Assembly: GCF_036077095.1 (NCBI RefSeq)
Contig: NZ_CP107960.1
Span: 1,674,001-1,738,000 of the forward strand
Source: Streptomyces sp. NBC_00376
GTDB taxonomy: Bacteria > Actinomycetota > Actinomycetes > Streptomycetales > Streptomycetaceae
Reading direction: 5' to 3'
Length of the DNA stretch: 64,000 nt
Part shown: piece by piece, positions 51,961 to 60,817 of the stretch
How the letters are laid out: the number at the start of each line of letters is the position of its first letter
Numbering within the stretch: the first letter of the stretch is position 1
The notes under the pieces: generated by a model
Seen by the model: the letters and a program-made list of their open reading frames with translations, nothing else
Database searches by the model: none
Told to the model about the DNA's origin: nothing
Program-made: the position numbers and the translations under genes

Positions 51961-52566
51961 ATGGACACGCACACGAAGACGACTCCCACGATCGACCTGG
52001 AGCCCGCCGCGCGGCAGATCGTCGCCCTGCTCGACGGCATCGACGATCAGCAGCTGGACGGCCCGACCCCCTGCCCGGACCATGCCGTGCGCGAGCTGCT
52101 CGCCCATGTGGCCGGGCTGAGCACGGCGTTCCGCGACGCGGCGCGAAAGGACTTCGGCCCGACGACCGACACCCCTCCGGACGCGGGCCTTCCGGTCCTC
52201 GGTGACGACTGGCGCGAGACGCTGCCGCCACTGCTGGACGAGCTGGTGACGGCCTGGCGCGATCCTGCCGCCCGGCAGGGGATGACCAGGGCGGGCAGCG
52301 TGGATCTGCCGGGCGAGGTGGCGCTGCTGGTGGCGCTGGACGAGCTGGTGATCCATGGCTGGGACCTCGCCCGGTCGACCGGCCAGAACTACGAGGGGGA
52401 CGAGGCGAGCCTTCGCGTCTCACTGGCCATGCTGACCCCCAGCGACGACAACCCCCGGCCGGAAAGCATCTTCGGCCCGCCCGTCCCGGTCCCGGCCGAC
52501 GCGCCCCTCGTCGACCGGACCATCGCGATGAGCGGCCGCCGCCCGGACTGGAAGCCCGGCGACTGA
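51961..52566 (+). CDS. DinB-like / maleylpyruvate isomerase-type protein (TIGR03086-like)
   Basis: This 201-aa protein has the four-helix DinB-like fold common in actinobacteria. The motif PTPCPDHAVRELLAHVAGL gives one metal histidine and LDELVIHGWDLARSTGQ the other pair, the pattern of the TIGR03086 metal-binding family. Members are thiol-dependent enzymes or of unknown role. GGAGGAG lies 10 bases before the ATG. It probably shares a transcript with the amidohydrolase. Confidence 0.8.
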   Translation: MDTHTKTTPTIDLEPAARQIVALLDGIDDQQLDGPTPCPDHAVRELLAHVAGLSTAFRDAARKDFGPTTDTPPDAGLPVLGDDWRETLPPLLDELVTAWRDPAARQGMTRAGSVDLPGEVALLVALDELVIHGWDLARSTGQNYEGDEASLRVSLAMLTPSDDNPRPESIFGPPVPVPADAPLVDRTIAMSGRRPDWKPGD

Positions 52567-52716
52567 GCGGTACGCGGGAGGAGGGCGCCGCTCGGCGGTT
52601 CGGGCGGCGTGGCCCGCGCGGGTCCGGTCACCGACAACACCCGCAGGCGGCGCCCGGTTGCCCCGGAGTCCTGTTCCCCGCTCCCGCCCCGGTGCTCCTG
52701 CCCCGGGCGCCGGTCC

Positions 52717-53406
52717 TCAGCTGGTGAAGAACTCCGTGATCTGGTGGGCGACCTGGTCGGGGTGGACCTCGTGCACCCGGTGGCCGCCCCCGATCGTGAT
52801 CAGCCGGCAGTCCGGGATCAGCGAGGCCATCTCCTGGAGGCGCCCCTGGGGCATGGTGGACTCCGGACCGCCCGCGATCATCAGCGTCGGCGCGACGATC
52901 TCGCCGAGGCCGACCGCCCACTCGGGGTCGGGGTCGGCCACCTCGGCCCGGATGGGAGCGACGACGGCCCGGTCGCAGTCCACCGGCCCCTCCGGCTCGG
53001 CGGCCGGCTTCAGCCCGCTCGGGAACGGCGGCGGAGTCTCCACCAGTACCAGCCGCTCCACGCGGTCCGCGTGCTCCTGGGCGAGCAGATGGGCGACGAC
53101 ACCGCCCATGGAGTGGCCGACCAGGCCGACCCGGTCGAGCTCGCACTCGTCCAGGAAGCCGAGGACGTCGTCCCGCATCAGCTCCAAGGAGTACTCGTCC
53201 GGCCAGTCGCTCTCGCCGTGGCCGCGCAGGTCGAGTGCGTACACCCGCCATTCCTCGCCGAGCAGGGCGGCGGCCGCCTCCCAGCTCGCGGCGGAGCCGC
53301 CGAGGCCGTGCAGCAGGACCACGGGCGAGCCGAAGGGGTCGCCCCAGGTCCGGTACGCGAGCCGTACGTCGCCGACATCCACTACAGACTGATCTTCCAT
53401 ACCCAT
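52717..53406 (-). CDS. Alpha/beta-fold hydrolase
   Basis: This 229-aa enzyme has the oxyanion-hole segment VVLLHGLGGSAASWE, the nucleophile elbow VGLVGHSMGG (serine near residue 97) and a terminal GGGHRVHEVHPDQV supplying the catalytic histidine. The family includes esterases and related hydrolases, and the substrate cannot be predicted. No strong ribosome site precedes the ATG at 53406; another ATG two codons later is possible. It converges with the DinB-like gene. Confidence 0.88.
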   Translation of the reverse strand: MGMEDQSVVDVGDVRLAYRTWGDPFGSPVVLLHGLGGSAASWEAAAALLGEEWRVYALDLRGHGESDWPDEYSLELMRDDVLGFLDECELDRVGLVGHSMGGVVAHLLAQEHADRVERLVLVETPPPFPSGLKPAAEPEGPVDCDRAVVAPIRAEVADPDPEWAVGLGEIVAPTLMIAGGPESTMPQGRLQEMASLIPDCRLITIGGGHRVHEVHPDQVAHQITEFFTS

Positions 53407-53703
53407 GACGCTACAGGCGCACGGGCGCGGATCGTTCCGCCGCCTCCGCGGTCGCCGCCACCGGCGGGCGCGTGGCGGGCGTGCGGCGGAGGTTTCCGGA
53501 TCCGGTGCCGCTCAAACCCGTGATCGACGGGCGCGGGAAGCGTCCGCCCCGATGCCTGCGCACGCCGGTGCGCAGGCCGTATGACCTGCGCCTTCATTCC
53601 TGCCCGAAGATCGGACCCGACCCGTGACCGGCCGGTCGGCGGCTCCGTTGGGCTGATCGACGGCTCGCGCCGACGTGGGCCGGAGTACGGAGGAGAGAAC
53701 CAC

Positions 53704-54012
53704 ATGACGAAGAAGTTGATGCTGGCCGCGATGGCGCTGACCGCCGGCCTCGGGCTGGCCGTGAGCCCCGCCGCCCAGGCCGCGCCGAGCTCCAACGCCG
53801 TGCAGGCCGTGAAGGCACCGGCCGCGGTCTGCACCGTCAACGACAACGGGGTGAACTTCCGCGGCGGGCCGGGCAGCGAGTACCCGGTCCTGGGCCAGGT
53901 GAACCGGGGCCAGAACCTCGACGCCCGCGGCAAGCAGGGCGACTGGGTCATGGGTAACCTGTGGGGCGGCCCGACGGGCGTCTGGATCCACGTGGCCTAC
54001 CTCGACTGCTGA
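53704..54012 (+). CDS. Secreted SH3-domain protein
   Basis: This 102-aa protein has a signal peptide (MTKKLMLAAMALTAGLGLAV, cleavage after AQA near residue 27) and a bacterial SH3 domain (NDNGVNFRGGPGSEYPVLGQ, ending GVWIHVAYLDC). Two cysteines could form a disulfide. Small secreted SH3b proteins are common in Streptomyces and probably bind the cell wall. GGAGGAGA lies 7 bases before the ATG. The 297 bases upstream hold no other gene that I can support. Confidence 0.85.
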   Translation: MTKKLMLAAMALTAGLGLAVSPAAQAAPSSNAVQAVKAPAAVCTVNDNGVNFRGGPGSEYPVLGQVNRGQNLDARGKQGDWVMGNLWGGPTGVWIHVAYLDC

Positions 54013-54154
54013 GGCCGCCGCGCCACCTCGGTCCAACCGCCGACCTGCACCTCGGCCCCGCATCGCGCCTCCGGCGCGGTGCGGGGCCTCCCGCGTTCCG
54101 GGAGAACTTCTCAACTCCCCGGCGCCGAAGGGGTGTACGACCACCCCGCACCCT

Positions 54155-54173
54155 GATAGGAAAGCTTCCTAAC
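54155..54173 (+). promoter_or_regulatory. Palindromic operator upstream of chitosanase gene
   Basis: GATAGGAAAGCTTCCTAAC is an imperfect palindrome (TAGGAA arms and flanking G/C match) 37 bases before the chitosanase start. Chitosanase genes of Streptomyces are known to be repressed by the ROK-family protein CsnR through a palindrome near the promoter. This is the obvious candidate site. No csnR-like gene is in the window. Confidence 0.55.
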
Positions 54174-54209
54174 AGACCGTCGGAACGAAGAGCTCCCCTT
54201 GGAGGACTG

Positions 54210-55088
54210 GTGCACGCTCCCCCTAAGCGCGCCGCACGTCTCAACACCCGCTCCGTGCGTATCACGGTCATCGCGGTCGGACTGGCCCTCACGGCCATTC
54301 CCGTCGCCGCCTACGCCGGTGCCCCTTCGCACCAGGCTGCCGGCAAGCCGACGGCAGCGGCCCCCAGGGCCGTCGCCGCGACCGGGCTGGACGATCCGGC
54401 GAAGAAGGAGATCGCCATGAAACTGGTCTCCAGCGCCGAGAACTCCTCGCTCGACTGGAAGTCCCAGTACAAGTACATCGAGGACATCGACGACGACCGC
54501 GGCTACACCGCGGGCATCATCGGCTTCTGCTCCGGCACCGGCGACATGCTCGACCTCGTCGAGCTGTACACCGAGCGCAAGCCCGGCAACGTACTGGCGA
54601 AGTACCTCCCCGCGCTGCGGAAGGTCAACGGCACCCCCTCGCACAGCGGTCTCGACCCGAACTTCACCAAGGACTGGGTGAAGGCCGCCGCCGACCCGGC
54701 GTTCCAGCAGGCGCAGAACGACGAGCGGGACCGGGTGTACTTCAAGCCGGCCGTCAAGCAGGGCAAGGCCGACGGCATCGGCACGCTGGGCCAGTTCGCG
54801 TACTACGACGCCATCGTCATGCACGGCGACGGCGGCGACAGCACCAGCTTCGGCTCCATCCGCAAGCGGGCCCTCTCGAAGGCGAAGCCGCCGTCCCAGG
54901 GCGGCGACGAGGTCACGTACCTGGGCGCCTTCCTCGACGCCCGCGTCTGGGCGATGAAGCAGGAGGAGGCCCACGAGGACACCAGCCGGGTGGACACCGC
55001 CCAGCGGGTCTTCCTGAAGAAGGGCAACCTGAACCTGGACCCGCCGCTCGACTGGAAGGTGTACGGCGACAGCTTCCACATCGGCTGA
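54210..55088 (+). CDS. csnA: GH46 chitosanase, secreted
   Basis: This 292-aa enzyme hydrolyses chitosan outside the cell. A long basic signal peptide (about residues 1-37, VRITVIAVGLALTAIPVAAY) precedes the GH46 domain. Family motifs are VSSAENSSLDWKSQYKYIED with the catalytic glutamate in SSAENS, RGYTAGIIGFCSGTGDMLDL with the second acidic residue shortly afterwards, and the C-terminal DPPLDWKVYGDSFHIG. The length matches known Streptomyces chitosanases. The GTG start has GGAGGA close upstream. A palindrome at 54155 is the probable repressor site, and a strong hairpin follows at 55169. Confidence 0.92.
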   Translation: MHAPPKRAARLNTRSVRITVIAVGLALTAIPVAAYAGAPSHQAAGKPTAAAPRAVAATGLDDPAKKEIAMKLVSSAENSSLDWKSQYKYIEDIDDDRGYTAGIIGFCSGTGDMLDLVELYTERKPGNVLAKYLPALRKVNGTPSHSGLDPNFTKDWVKAAADPAFQQAQNDERDRVYFKPAVKQGKADGIGTLGQFAYYDAIVMHGDGGDSTSFGSIRKRALSKAKPPSQGGDEVTYLGAFLDARVWAMKQEEAHEDTSRVDTAQRVFLKKGNLNLDPPLDWKVYGDSFHIG

Positions 55089-55168
55089 CCCGAGTGATGG
55101 AACGCCGAGGCCGGTCCCGCCGCGTCGCGCTGCGGCTCATGCGGGACCGGCCGTCCGGGTCGCCCGGC

Positions 55169-55207
55169 GTGAAGCGGCCTCCGTATCACGGACGGCCGCC
55201 GCTTCAC
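55169..55207. terminator. Bidirectional terminator between chitosanase and permease genes
   Basis: GTGAAGCGGC at 55169-55178 pairs perfectly with 55198-55207, and inner CCGT/ACGG pairs extend the stem. It lies between convergent genes, 80 bases after the chitosanase stop and 10 bases from the permease stop. Confidence 0.75.
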
Positions 55208-55217
55208 ACGCGCGTGG

Positions 55218-56684
55218 TCAGTGCAGTGCCGGGGCGGAGCCGGCGCGGGTGGACGCGATCTCGTCGCCCGGTTCCATCGGTGCCGTCACGACGTCCGCGT
55301 CGCGGCCGCCGCCGATGTGGTTGAACAGGAGATTCAGGATCACGGCCGCCACACAGCCGGTCGAGATTCCCGAGTCCAGGATGATCTTCGCGGTCTCCGG
55401 GAACGAGTGGTAGAACTCCGGAGCGGCGATCGGGATGAGGCCGACGGCCAGGGACACGGCCACGATCAGGACGTTGTTGTCCTTCTCCAGGTTGGCCTTG
55501 ACCAGGGTCTGGATGCCGCTCGCCGCGACCGAACCGAAGAGCACCACGCCCGCGCCACCGAGGACGGGCCGCGGCACGACCGCGATCAGCGAGGCCGCCA
55601 TCGGGCACAGCCCCATGAGGACGAGGAAGCCACCGCCCGTTGCGACGACGTACCGGCTGCGGATCTTCGTCATCGCGACGAGGCCGATGTTCTGGGCGAA
55701 CGCGCTGCACATGAAGCCGTTGAAGATCGGGCTGATCGCCGAGCCGAGCGTGTCGGCGCGCAGGCCGGCCGCGATGGTCTTCTCGTCGGCCGGGCGCTCC
55801 ACGATCTCACCGAGTGCCAGCATGTCGGCCGTGGACTCGGTCATCGAGACGACCATGACGACGCACAGCGAGACGATCGCCGCGGCGGCGAACTGCGGGG
55901 CGCCGAAGTGGAACGGCGTGGGGAAGCCGATGATCGCCGCGTCGCCGATCGGACTGAAGTCCGTGACGCCGAACGGGATCGCTATGAGGGTGCCGATGAT
56001 CAGGCCGAGGAGTACGGCGATCTGCTTCACGAAGCCGGTGGTGAAGCGCCGCAGCAGGAGAACGACGACGAGGGTGATGCCCGCGAGGGCGAGGTAGGTC
56101 GTCGAGCCGTAGTCCTTCGCCGCCGGGTTGGGCCCCTGGGCCCAGCCGAAGGCGACCGGCATCAGCGAGACGCCGATGAGGGTGATGACCGTGCCGGTCA
56201 CGACGGGCGGGAAGAAGCGCACCAGCTTGCTGAAGAAGGGCGCTGCTATGAACCCGAGGACGCCGGCCACTATCACCGCCCCGAAAATGACGGGGAGCGC
56301 GTCCTTCTTGTCGTCGGTCGAGTTGACGACCGCGATCATCGGGGCGACGCCGGCGAAGGTGACGCCGTTGACGAACGGCAGCCGGGCGCCGATCTTCCAG
56401 ATGCCGAGCGTCTGGAGGAAGGTGGCGAGGCCCGCGGTGAAGAGACAGGCACCGGTCAGGAAGGTGAGTTCCTTGGACGACAGGCCCACGGCCGCGCCCA
56501 CGATCAGCGGCGGCGCGACGACGCCGGCGTACATGGCGGCGACGTGCTGGAGGCCGGTGGTCGCCATCTTCAGCGGCGGCAGCTTCTCGTCGACCGGATG
56601 CTTGCCTGACGGGTTTTCGGTCCGCCCCTCGGTTTCCTCGTCGGGGGTGGTGCCTTGCTTGGTGAACCTGGGCTTGGTGGCCAC
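55218..56684 (-). CDS. NCS2-family xanthine/urate permease
   Basis: This 488-aa membrane protein has about 12-14 hydrophobic segments and NCS2 (nucleobase-ascorbate) signatures: LQHVAAMYAGVVAPPLIVGA near the N-terminus, and MTESTADMLALGEIVERPAD followed by NGFMCSAFAQNIGLVAMTKI in the substrate region. The latter resemble bacterial xanthine and urate transporters such as PucJ/PucK. The GTG at 56684 is chosen for GGAGGA 6 bases upstream. It is the last gene of the purine cluster and lies 278 bp after the 8-oxoguanine deaminase gene, with three hairpins in between. Confidence 0.88.
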   Translation of the reverse strand: MATKPRFTKQGTTPDEETEGRTENPSGKHPVDEKLPPLKMATTGLQHVAAMYAGVVAPPLIVGAAVGLSSKELTFLTGACLFTAGLATFLQTLGIWKIGARLPFVNGVTFAGVAPMIAVVNSTDDKKDALPVIFGAVIVAGVLGFIAAPFFSKLVRFFPPVVTGTVITLIGVSLMPVAFGWAQGPNPAAKDYGSTTYLALAGITLVVVLLLRRFTTGFVKQIAVLLGLIIGTLIAIPFGVTDFSPIGDAAIIGFPTPFHFGAPQFAAAAIVSLCVVMVVSMTESTADMLALGEIVERPADEKTIAAGLRADTLGSAISPIFNGFMCSAFAQNIGLVAMTKIRSRYVVATGGGFLVLMGLCPMAASLIAVVPRPVLGGAGVVLFGSVAASGIQTLVKANLEKDNNVLIVAVSLAVGLIPIAAPEFYHSFPETAKIILDSGISTGCVAAVILNLLFNHIGGGRDADVVTAPMEPGDEIASTRAGSAPALH

Positions 56685-56842
56685 TGCGGCTCCTCCGGTT
56701 GTTTTCCAGTGCCTGGGCGGCACTCGCTTCAGGGAGGTGGTGCGTCGTGCAAGGACTTGCCAGTATTCGGTTGTGGTTACTGCGCCCAGGTAGTGCTGAC
56801 CGCCCCGAGACCGTGATGCTTTGGGCCACGGCTCGGGGCGGC

Positions 56843-56871
56843 ACTTGAGCAGCCCGCTCGGCTGCTCAAGT
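56843..56871. repeat. Perfect hairpin 1 of 3 in purine cluster intergenic region
   Basis: ACTTGAGCAGC at 56843-56853 pairs perfectly with 56861-56871, with a 7-base loop. It is the hairpin nearest the permease gene. Confidence 0.75.
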
Positions 56872-56899
56872 CCGGTCGGGGGCCGTCCCCCCCGACCGG
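56872..56899. repeat. Perfect hairpin 2 of 3 in purine cluster intergenic region
   Basis: CCGGTCGGGGG at 56872-56882 pairs perfectly with 56889-56899 around a 6-base loop. It begins on the base next to hairpin 1. Confidence 0.75.
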
Positions 56900-56914
56900 A
56901 GTTCATTGGGTGGG

Positions 56915-56960
56915 GGTGGCCGCCTTATCTCCGCGGCGTCGCGGAGATAAGGCGGCCACC
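56915..56960 (-). terminator. Perfect 21-bp-stem hairpin after the deaminase gene
   Basis: Bases 56915-56935 are perfectly complementary to 56940-56960, with a GCGT loop. It begins 2 bases after the deaminase stop codon on the minus strand and is the strongest hairpin in the window. There is no T-run, which is common for Streptomyces terminators. It may terminate, or may reduce read-through into the permease gene. Confidence 0.7.
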
Positions 56961-56962
56961 TC

Positions 56963-58360
56963 CTAGCCCCCGGCGGCGATCCGCGCGAGGCGCTGCGCCT
57001 CCTGACGCGCATCGCGGGCGATGGCGTCCTCGTCGGCGTGCAACAGCCGTCCGTCCTCGACGACCGGCTTTCCGCCCACAAGGGAGAGCGTGACCGGGGC
57101 CGCCGCGCCGAAGACGATGGCGGTCACCGGGTCGGCGATCGAGGAGTGCCCGATGCCGTCGATCTTCCAGAGGACCAGGTCGGCGAGCTTGCCGGGTTCC
57201 AGGGAGCCGATCTCGGCGGCGCGCCCCAGGACCCTGGCCCCGCCGGCGGTGCCGAGCCTGAGCGCCTGGCGGGCGTTCAGGGCGGCCTCGCGGTGGGCGC
57301 CGAGCCGGTTGATGAGCAGCGCGTTGCGCAGCTCGGTGTGCAGTTCGCCGGACTCGTTGGACGCCGTGCCGTCCACGCCGAGGCCGACGGGTACGCCGGC
57401 CCTCAGCATGTCCGGGACGCGGGCGATGCCCGCGGCGAGGCGTGCGTTGGACGACGGACAGTGCGCGACACCCGTGCCCGTACGGGCGAAGGCGGCGATG
57501 TCGGAGTCGTTCATGTGGACGCAGTGCGCCATCCACACGTCCTCGCCGAGCCAGCCGGTCGACTCGAAGTAGTCGGTCGGGCCCATGCCGAACAGCTCGT
57601 GGCAGAACTTCTCCTCCTCGACCGTCTCGCTGCCGTGGGTGTGCAGCCTGACTCCGAGGCGGCGCGCCAGCTCGGCGCCCTGCTTCATGAGTTCGGTGGA
57701 GACGGAGAAGGGGGAGCAGGGCGCGACGGCCACCTGGGTCATCGCCCCGAAGGAGGCGTCGTGGTGCGTGCGGACGGTCTCCTCGGTGGCGGCGAGCGCG
57801 CCGTCGAGGGTCTCGACCGCGAAGTCCGGCGGCAGGCCGCCGTCCTTGACGCTGCGGTCCATGGACCCGCGGGCGAGGGTGAACCGTACGCCCATGTCAC
57901 GGGCGGCTCCGATGATGGCGCCGGACAGGTCGCCGGAGCCCTTCGGGTACACGTAGTGGTGGTCCATGGCGGTGGTGACGCCGCCTCGGGCCATCATCGC
58001 GAGCGAGCCCTGTGCCGCGACGCGGGCCATCTGTTCGTCGATGCGCGCCCAGGTCGGATACAGCGCGACCAGCCAGTCGAACAGGTTGTGGTCGGTGGCG
58101 AGGCCGCGGGTGATCCACTGGTAGAAGTGGTGGTGCGTGTTGATCAGGCCGGGGGTGACCAGGTGCCCGGTGCCGTCGATGCGGCGTACGACGTCGGCCA
58201 GGTTCTCGGGGGCCCGGCCGGCGCCGACGGACTCGATGCGGTCGCCCGCGACGACGACATGGCCCGAGGCGTACTCGGTGTCGTCGGCGTCGACGGTCGC
58301 GATCGAACAGTTCTCGATGACGATGCGTTCCACATGGTCAGGGGCTGCCGATGCTGCCAT
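56963..58360 (-). CDS. 8-oxoguanine deaminase
   Basis: This 465-aa amidohydrolase of the guanine-deaminase/ATZ group converts 8-oxoguanine to urate. The metal site is TPGLINTHHHFYQW, with later histidines in LHTHGSETVEEEKF and MAHCVHMND and the aspartate in LGVDGTASNESGELHTELRN; this signature set fits 8-oxoguanine deaminases. Guanine deaminase or another purine deaminase is an alternative. The ATG at 58360 has AGAAGGAAG upstream. It lies between two NCS2 permease genes and upstream of the uricase operon's functions, so its product would feed straight into urate breakdown. Confidence 0.82.
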   Translation of the reverse strand: MAASAAPDHVERIVIENCSIATVDADDTEYASGHVVVAGDRIESVGAGRAPENLADVVRRIDGTGHLVTPGLINTHHHFYQWITRGLATDHNLFDWLVALYPTWARIDEQMARVAAQGSLAMMARGGVTTAMDHHYVYPKGSGDLSGAIIGAARDMGVRFTLARGSMDRSVKDGGLPPDFAVETLDGALAATEETVRTHHDASFGAMTQVAVAPCSPFSVSTELMKQGAELARRLGVRLHTHGSETVEEEKFCHELFGMGPTDYFESTGWLGEDVWMAHCVHMNDSDIAAFARTGTGVAHCPSSNARLAAGIARVPDMLRAGVPVGLGVDGTASNESGELHTELRNALLINRLGAHREAALNARQALRLGTAGGARVLGRAAEIGSLEPGKLADLVLWKIDGIGHSSIADPVTAIVFGAAAPVTLSLVGGKPVVEDGRLLHADEDAIARDARQEAQRLARIAAGG

Positions 58361-58402
58361 GGTGCTTCCTTCTCTTTCCGGCGGTGTGGGCACGGCAGGA
58401 CC

Positions 58403-59797
58403 CTAGGAGGATTTGAGTGCCACGGCCGTGCGGCCGTGGGTGCCGAGATGGTGGAAGAACAGGTTGAGCAGGACCGCGACGAGTGCTCCGGCGCTGATGC
58501 CGGAGCCCAGTACGGTCTGCGCCCAGGACGGGAATCCGGCGTAGAACTCGGGCGCGGCGAGCGGGATGATGCCCGCGCCGAGCGCCACGGCGACCAGGAT
58601 GATGTTGGAGCTGTCGTCGAGTCCGGCCTCGGAGAGGGTACGGATGCCGCTCACCGCGATCGAGCCGAACAGGACGATGCCGGCGCCGCCGAGGACCGGC
58701 ATCGGCACCGTGGAGACCACCGCGCCGAGCACCGGGAACACACCGAGGACCAGGAGCGCGCCTCCCGCGGCGGCGACGACGTAGCGGCTGCGCACCTTGG
58801 TCAGGGAGACGACGCCGACGTTCTGGGCGAAGGCGGAGGTGGGGAAGCCGCCGAAGACGGGGCCGAGGAGGGTGGCGATGCCGTCGGTGCGCAAACCCCG
58901 GGTGATGGTCCTGCCGTCGGTCTCGCGGTCGCAGATCTCGCCGATGGCGAGCATTCCGGCGCTGGACTCCGTCATCAGGACGAGCGTCACCAGGCAGAGC
59001 GAGATGATCGCGGCGGGCTGGAACTCGGGCGCGCCGAACGCGAAGGGCGTCGGCAGCGCGGCGACCGGGGCGGAGCGGAGCGCTCCGAAGTCCGCCATGC
59101 CGAACGGGATCGCGGCCACGGTTCCGATCAACAGACCGAGAAGCAGGGCCACTTGCTTGACGAAGCCGCGGCCGAAGCGCTGGATGAGCAGGATGACCAC
59201 GAGCGTGAAGGCGGCGAGTGCCAGGTACTTCATGTCGCCGAAGTCGGCGGCGGTCTTGTCGCCGCCCTGCGCCCAGGCGACCGGCACCGGCATCAGGGTC
59301 ACCCCGATGAGCGTGATGACGACGCCTGTGACCAGCGGCGGGAAGAAGCGCAGAAGCTTGCCGAAGAAGGGTCCGATGGCGAGACAGAAGACGCCGGCGA
59401 CCATCACCGCACCGTAGATGGCGGGGAGCTGGTCCCCCTTGGCGTTGGTCTCGGCGATGGCGAGCATCGGCGCGATTCCGGCCGAGGAGGCGGCGTTGAC
59501 GAAGGGCAGCCGGTTGCCGACGAAGCCCTTGACGCCGAGGGTCTGCAGGAGGGTGGCCACACCTGCGATGAGCAGGCTCGCGGCGATGAGCCGGGTCTGG
59601 CCCGCGGTGTCGAGGCGGACGGCCTGGCCGATGATGAGCGGGGGCGTGACCACTCCCGCGTACATGGCGGCGATGTGCTGGAGCGCGGCGGGCACGAGCC
59701 GCGAGGGGTGGAGCTTCTGGTCGACCGGGTGGACCTCGGGTCCTTCCGGCCGGGTGGAACACGGGCCTTCTGCCGGCCCTTTTGCAGGCGTTGCCAT
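58403..59797 (-). CDS. NCS2-family purine/urate permease
   Basis: This 464-aa polytopic transporter is homologous to the permease at 55218-56684, with matching segments LQHIAAMYAGVVTPPLIIGQ, MTESSAGMLAIGEICDRETD and GGFPTSAFAQNVGVVSLTKV. The MTES motif with a downstream FAQN segment is typical of xanthine or uric acid carriers. It lies 67 bp after the uricase gene and 42 bp before the deaminase gene on the same strand, probably in one transcript. Confidence 0.88.
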   Translation of the reverse strand: MATPAKGPAEGPCSTRPEGPEVHPVDQKLHPSRLVPAALQHIAAMYAGVVTPPLIIGQAVRLDTAGQTRLIAASLLIAGVATLLQTLGVKGFVGNRLPFVNAASSAGIAPMLAIAETNAKGDQLPAIYGAVMVAGVFCLAIGPFFGKLLRFFPPLVTGVVITLIGVTLMPVPVAWAQGGDKTAADFGDMKYLALAAFTLVVILLIQRFGRGFVKQVALLLGLLIGTVAAIPFGMADFGALRSAPVAALPTPFAFGAPEFQPAAIISLCLVTLVLMTESSAGMLAIGEICDRETDGRTITRGLRTDGIATLLGPVFGGFPTSAFAQNVGVVSLTKVRSRYVVAAAGGALLVLGVFPVLGAVVSTVPMPVLGGAGIVLFGSIAVSGIRTLSEAGLDDSSNIILVAVALGAGIIPLAAPEFYAGFPSWAQTVLGSGISAGALVAVLLNLFFHHLGTHGRTAVALKSS

Positions 59798-59864
59798 GGC
59801 TAGCTGTTCCCTCCGGTGTGGCGCATCCCCGCCGACCGCGGCCGGCGGGGATGCGCGCCCCGCG

Positions 59865-60812
59865 TCAGAGGTTGGTCATGTCGACCGGGATGTGCGGCTC
59901 GCAGCCGTCGCGAAGGATGGTGGCCTCGATCAGGCCGTAGGGGCGGTCGGCGGCGTAGTACACGGCGCCGTCCTTGGCTTCGTTCTCCAGGCCGAAGGCG
60001 GAGAGGTCCTGCCGGAAGTGGTGCTTGTTGGGCGCGGAGAAGCGGATCTCGTCGATCTCGCTCCGGCTGTTGATGACCCGCGAACCCATCTGGTACAGCG
60101 TCTGCTGGAGCGAGAGCGAGTACGTCTCCACGAACGCCTGCAGGATGTGCTTCTTGGCCTGCTCGTAGGACTTCTCCCACTGCGGCATGCGCTGCTCGTC
60201 GGAGATCCAGTTGTGCCGCCACCACGTCGACAGGGAGGTGGCGAGGATGCGGTCGTAGTCCTCCTGGAGCGTCGTGTACTTGTCCTTGATGAAGCCCCAG
60301 AACTCGGAGTTCGTGGAGTTCATCACGGTCAGGTCCTTGAGCCCGGACAGGACTTCGAACTTCCCCTCCCCGTCGCCTTCGGCGGAGTACGTGATCTGCG
60401 CGAGGCGGGTCTCCTGGCCCTTGCGTACGAAGGAGTGCTGGACCTCGTCGGCGCCGATGAACCTGGAGTTGCCGTCGGAGCCGGCGATGCGCTCCCAGGC
60501 GTACTCCTCGATGCGGATGCGCGCGCGGTGGATCGAGGGCTGGCTGTCCACGAAGTGCCGGGCGAGGTGGATGCCGTACTGCTCGGCCGACTCGATGCCG
60601 TATTCCTTGGCGAACGCGAAGCAGGTGTTCTTCGTGGTGTCCGTCGGAAGGCAGTTGGCGTTCGAACCGTTGTAGTGGACGTCGTCCAGATCGCCGGAGA
60701 GAGCGACGGAGACGTTCAGGTCCTTGATGTGGTGGGTGTCGCCGTCTCTCGTGATCTTGACGACGCGGTTCTCTGCTTTGCCGTACTGGTTCTGGCCGAG
60801 AATCGTGGGCAT
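59865..60812 (-). CDS. pucL: Urate oxidase (cofactor-independent uricase)
   Basis: This 315-aa enzyme oxidises urate to 5-hydroxyisourate. Family segments are LGQNQYGKAENRVVKITRDG, NCLPTDTTKNTCFAFAKEYG (the conserved TDxxKNT catalytic region), MNSTNSEFWGFIKDKYTTL and RFSAPNKHHFRQDLSAFGLE. The length is normal. The start lies 6 bases after the uraH stop with GAGGGAG upstream, so the two are co-translated. It is the third enzyme gene of the uraD-uraH-uricase operon. Confidence 0.95.
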   Translation of the reverse strand: MPTILGQNQYGKAENRVVKITRDGDTHHIKDLNVSVALSGDLDDVHYNGSNANCLPTDTTKNTCFAFAKEYGIESAEQYGIHLARHFVDSQPSIHRARIRIEEYAWERIAGSDGNSRFIGADEVQHSFVRKGQETRLAQITYSAEGDGEGKFEVLSGLKDLTVMNSTNSEFWGFIKDKYTTLQEDYDRILATSLSTWWRHNWISDEQRMPQWEKSYEQAKKHILQAFVETYSLSLQQTLYQMGSRVINSRSEIDEIRFSAPNKHHFRQDLSAFGLENEAKDGAVYYAADRPYGLIEATILRDGCEPHIPVDMTNL

Positions 60813-60817
60813 GTCTG

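Noticed and set aside
57038..59803. Plus-strand 921-codon frame across the deaminase and permease genes
   Set aside because: It spans two convincing minus-strand genes and their gap. It is an artefact of GC-rich coding DNA.
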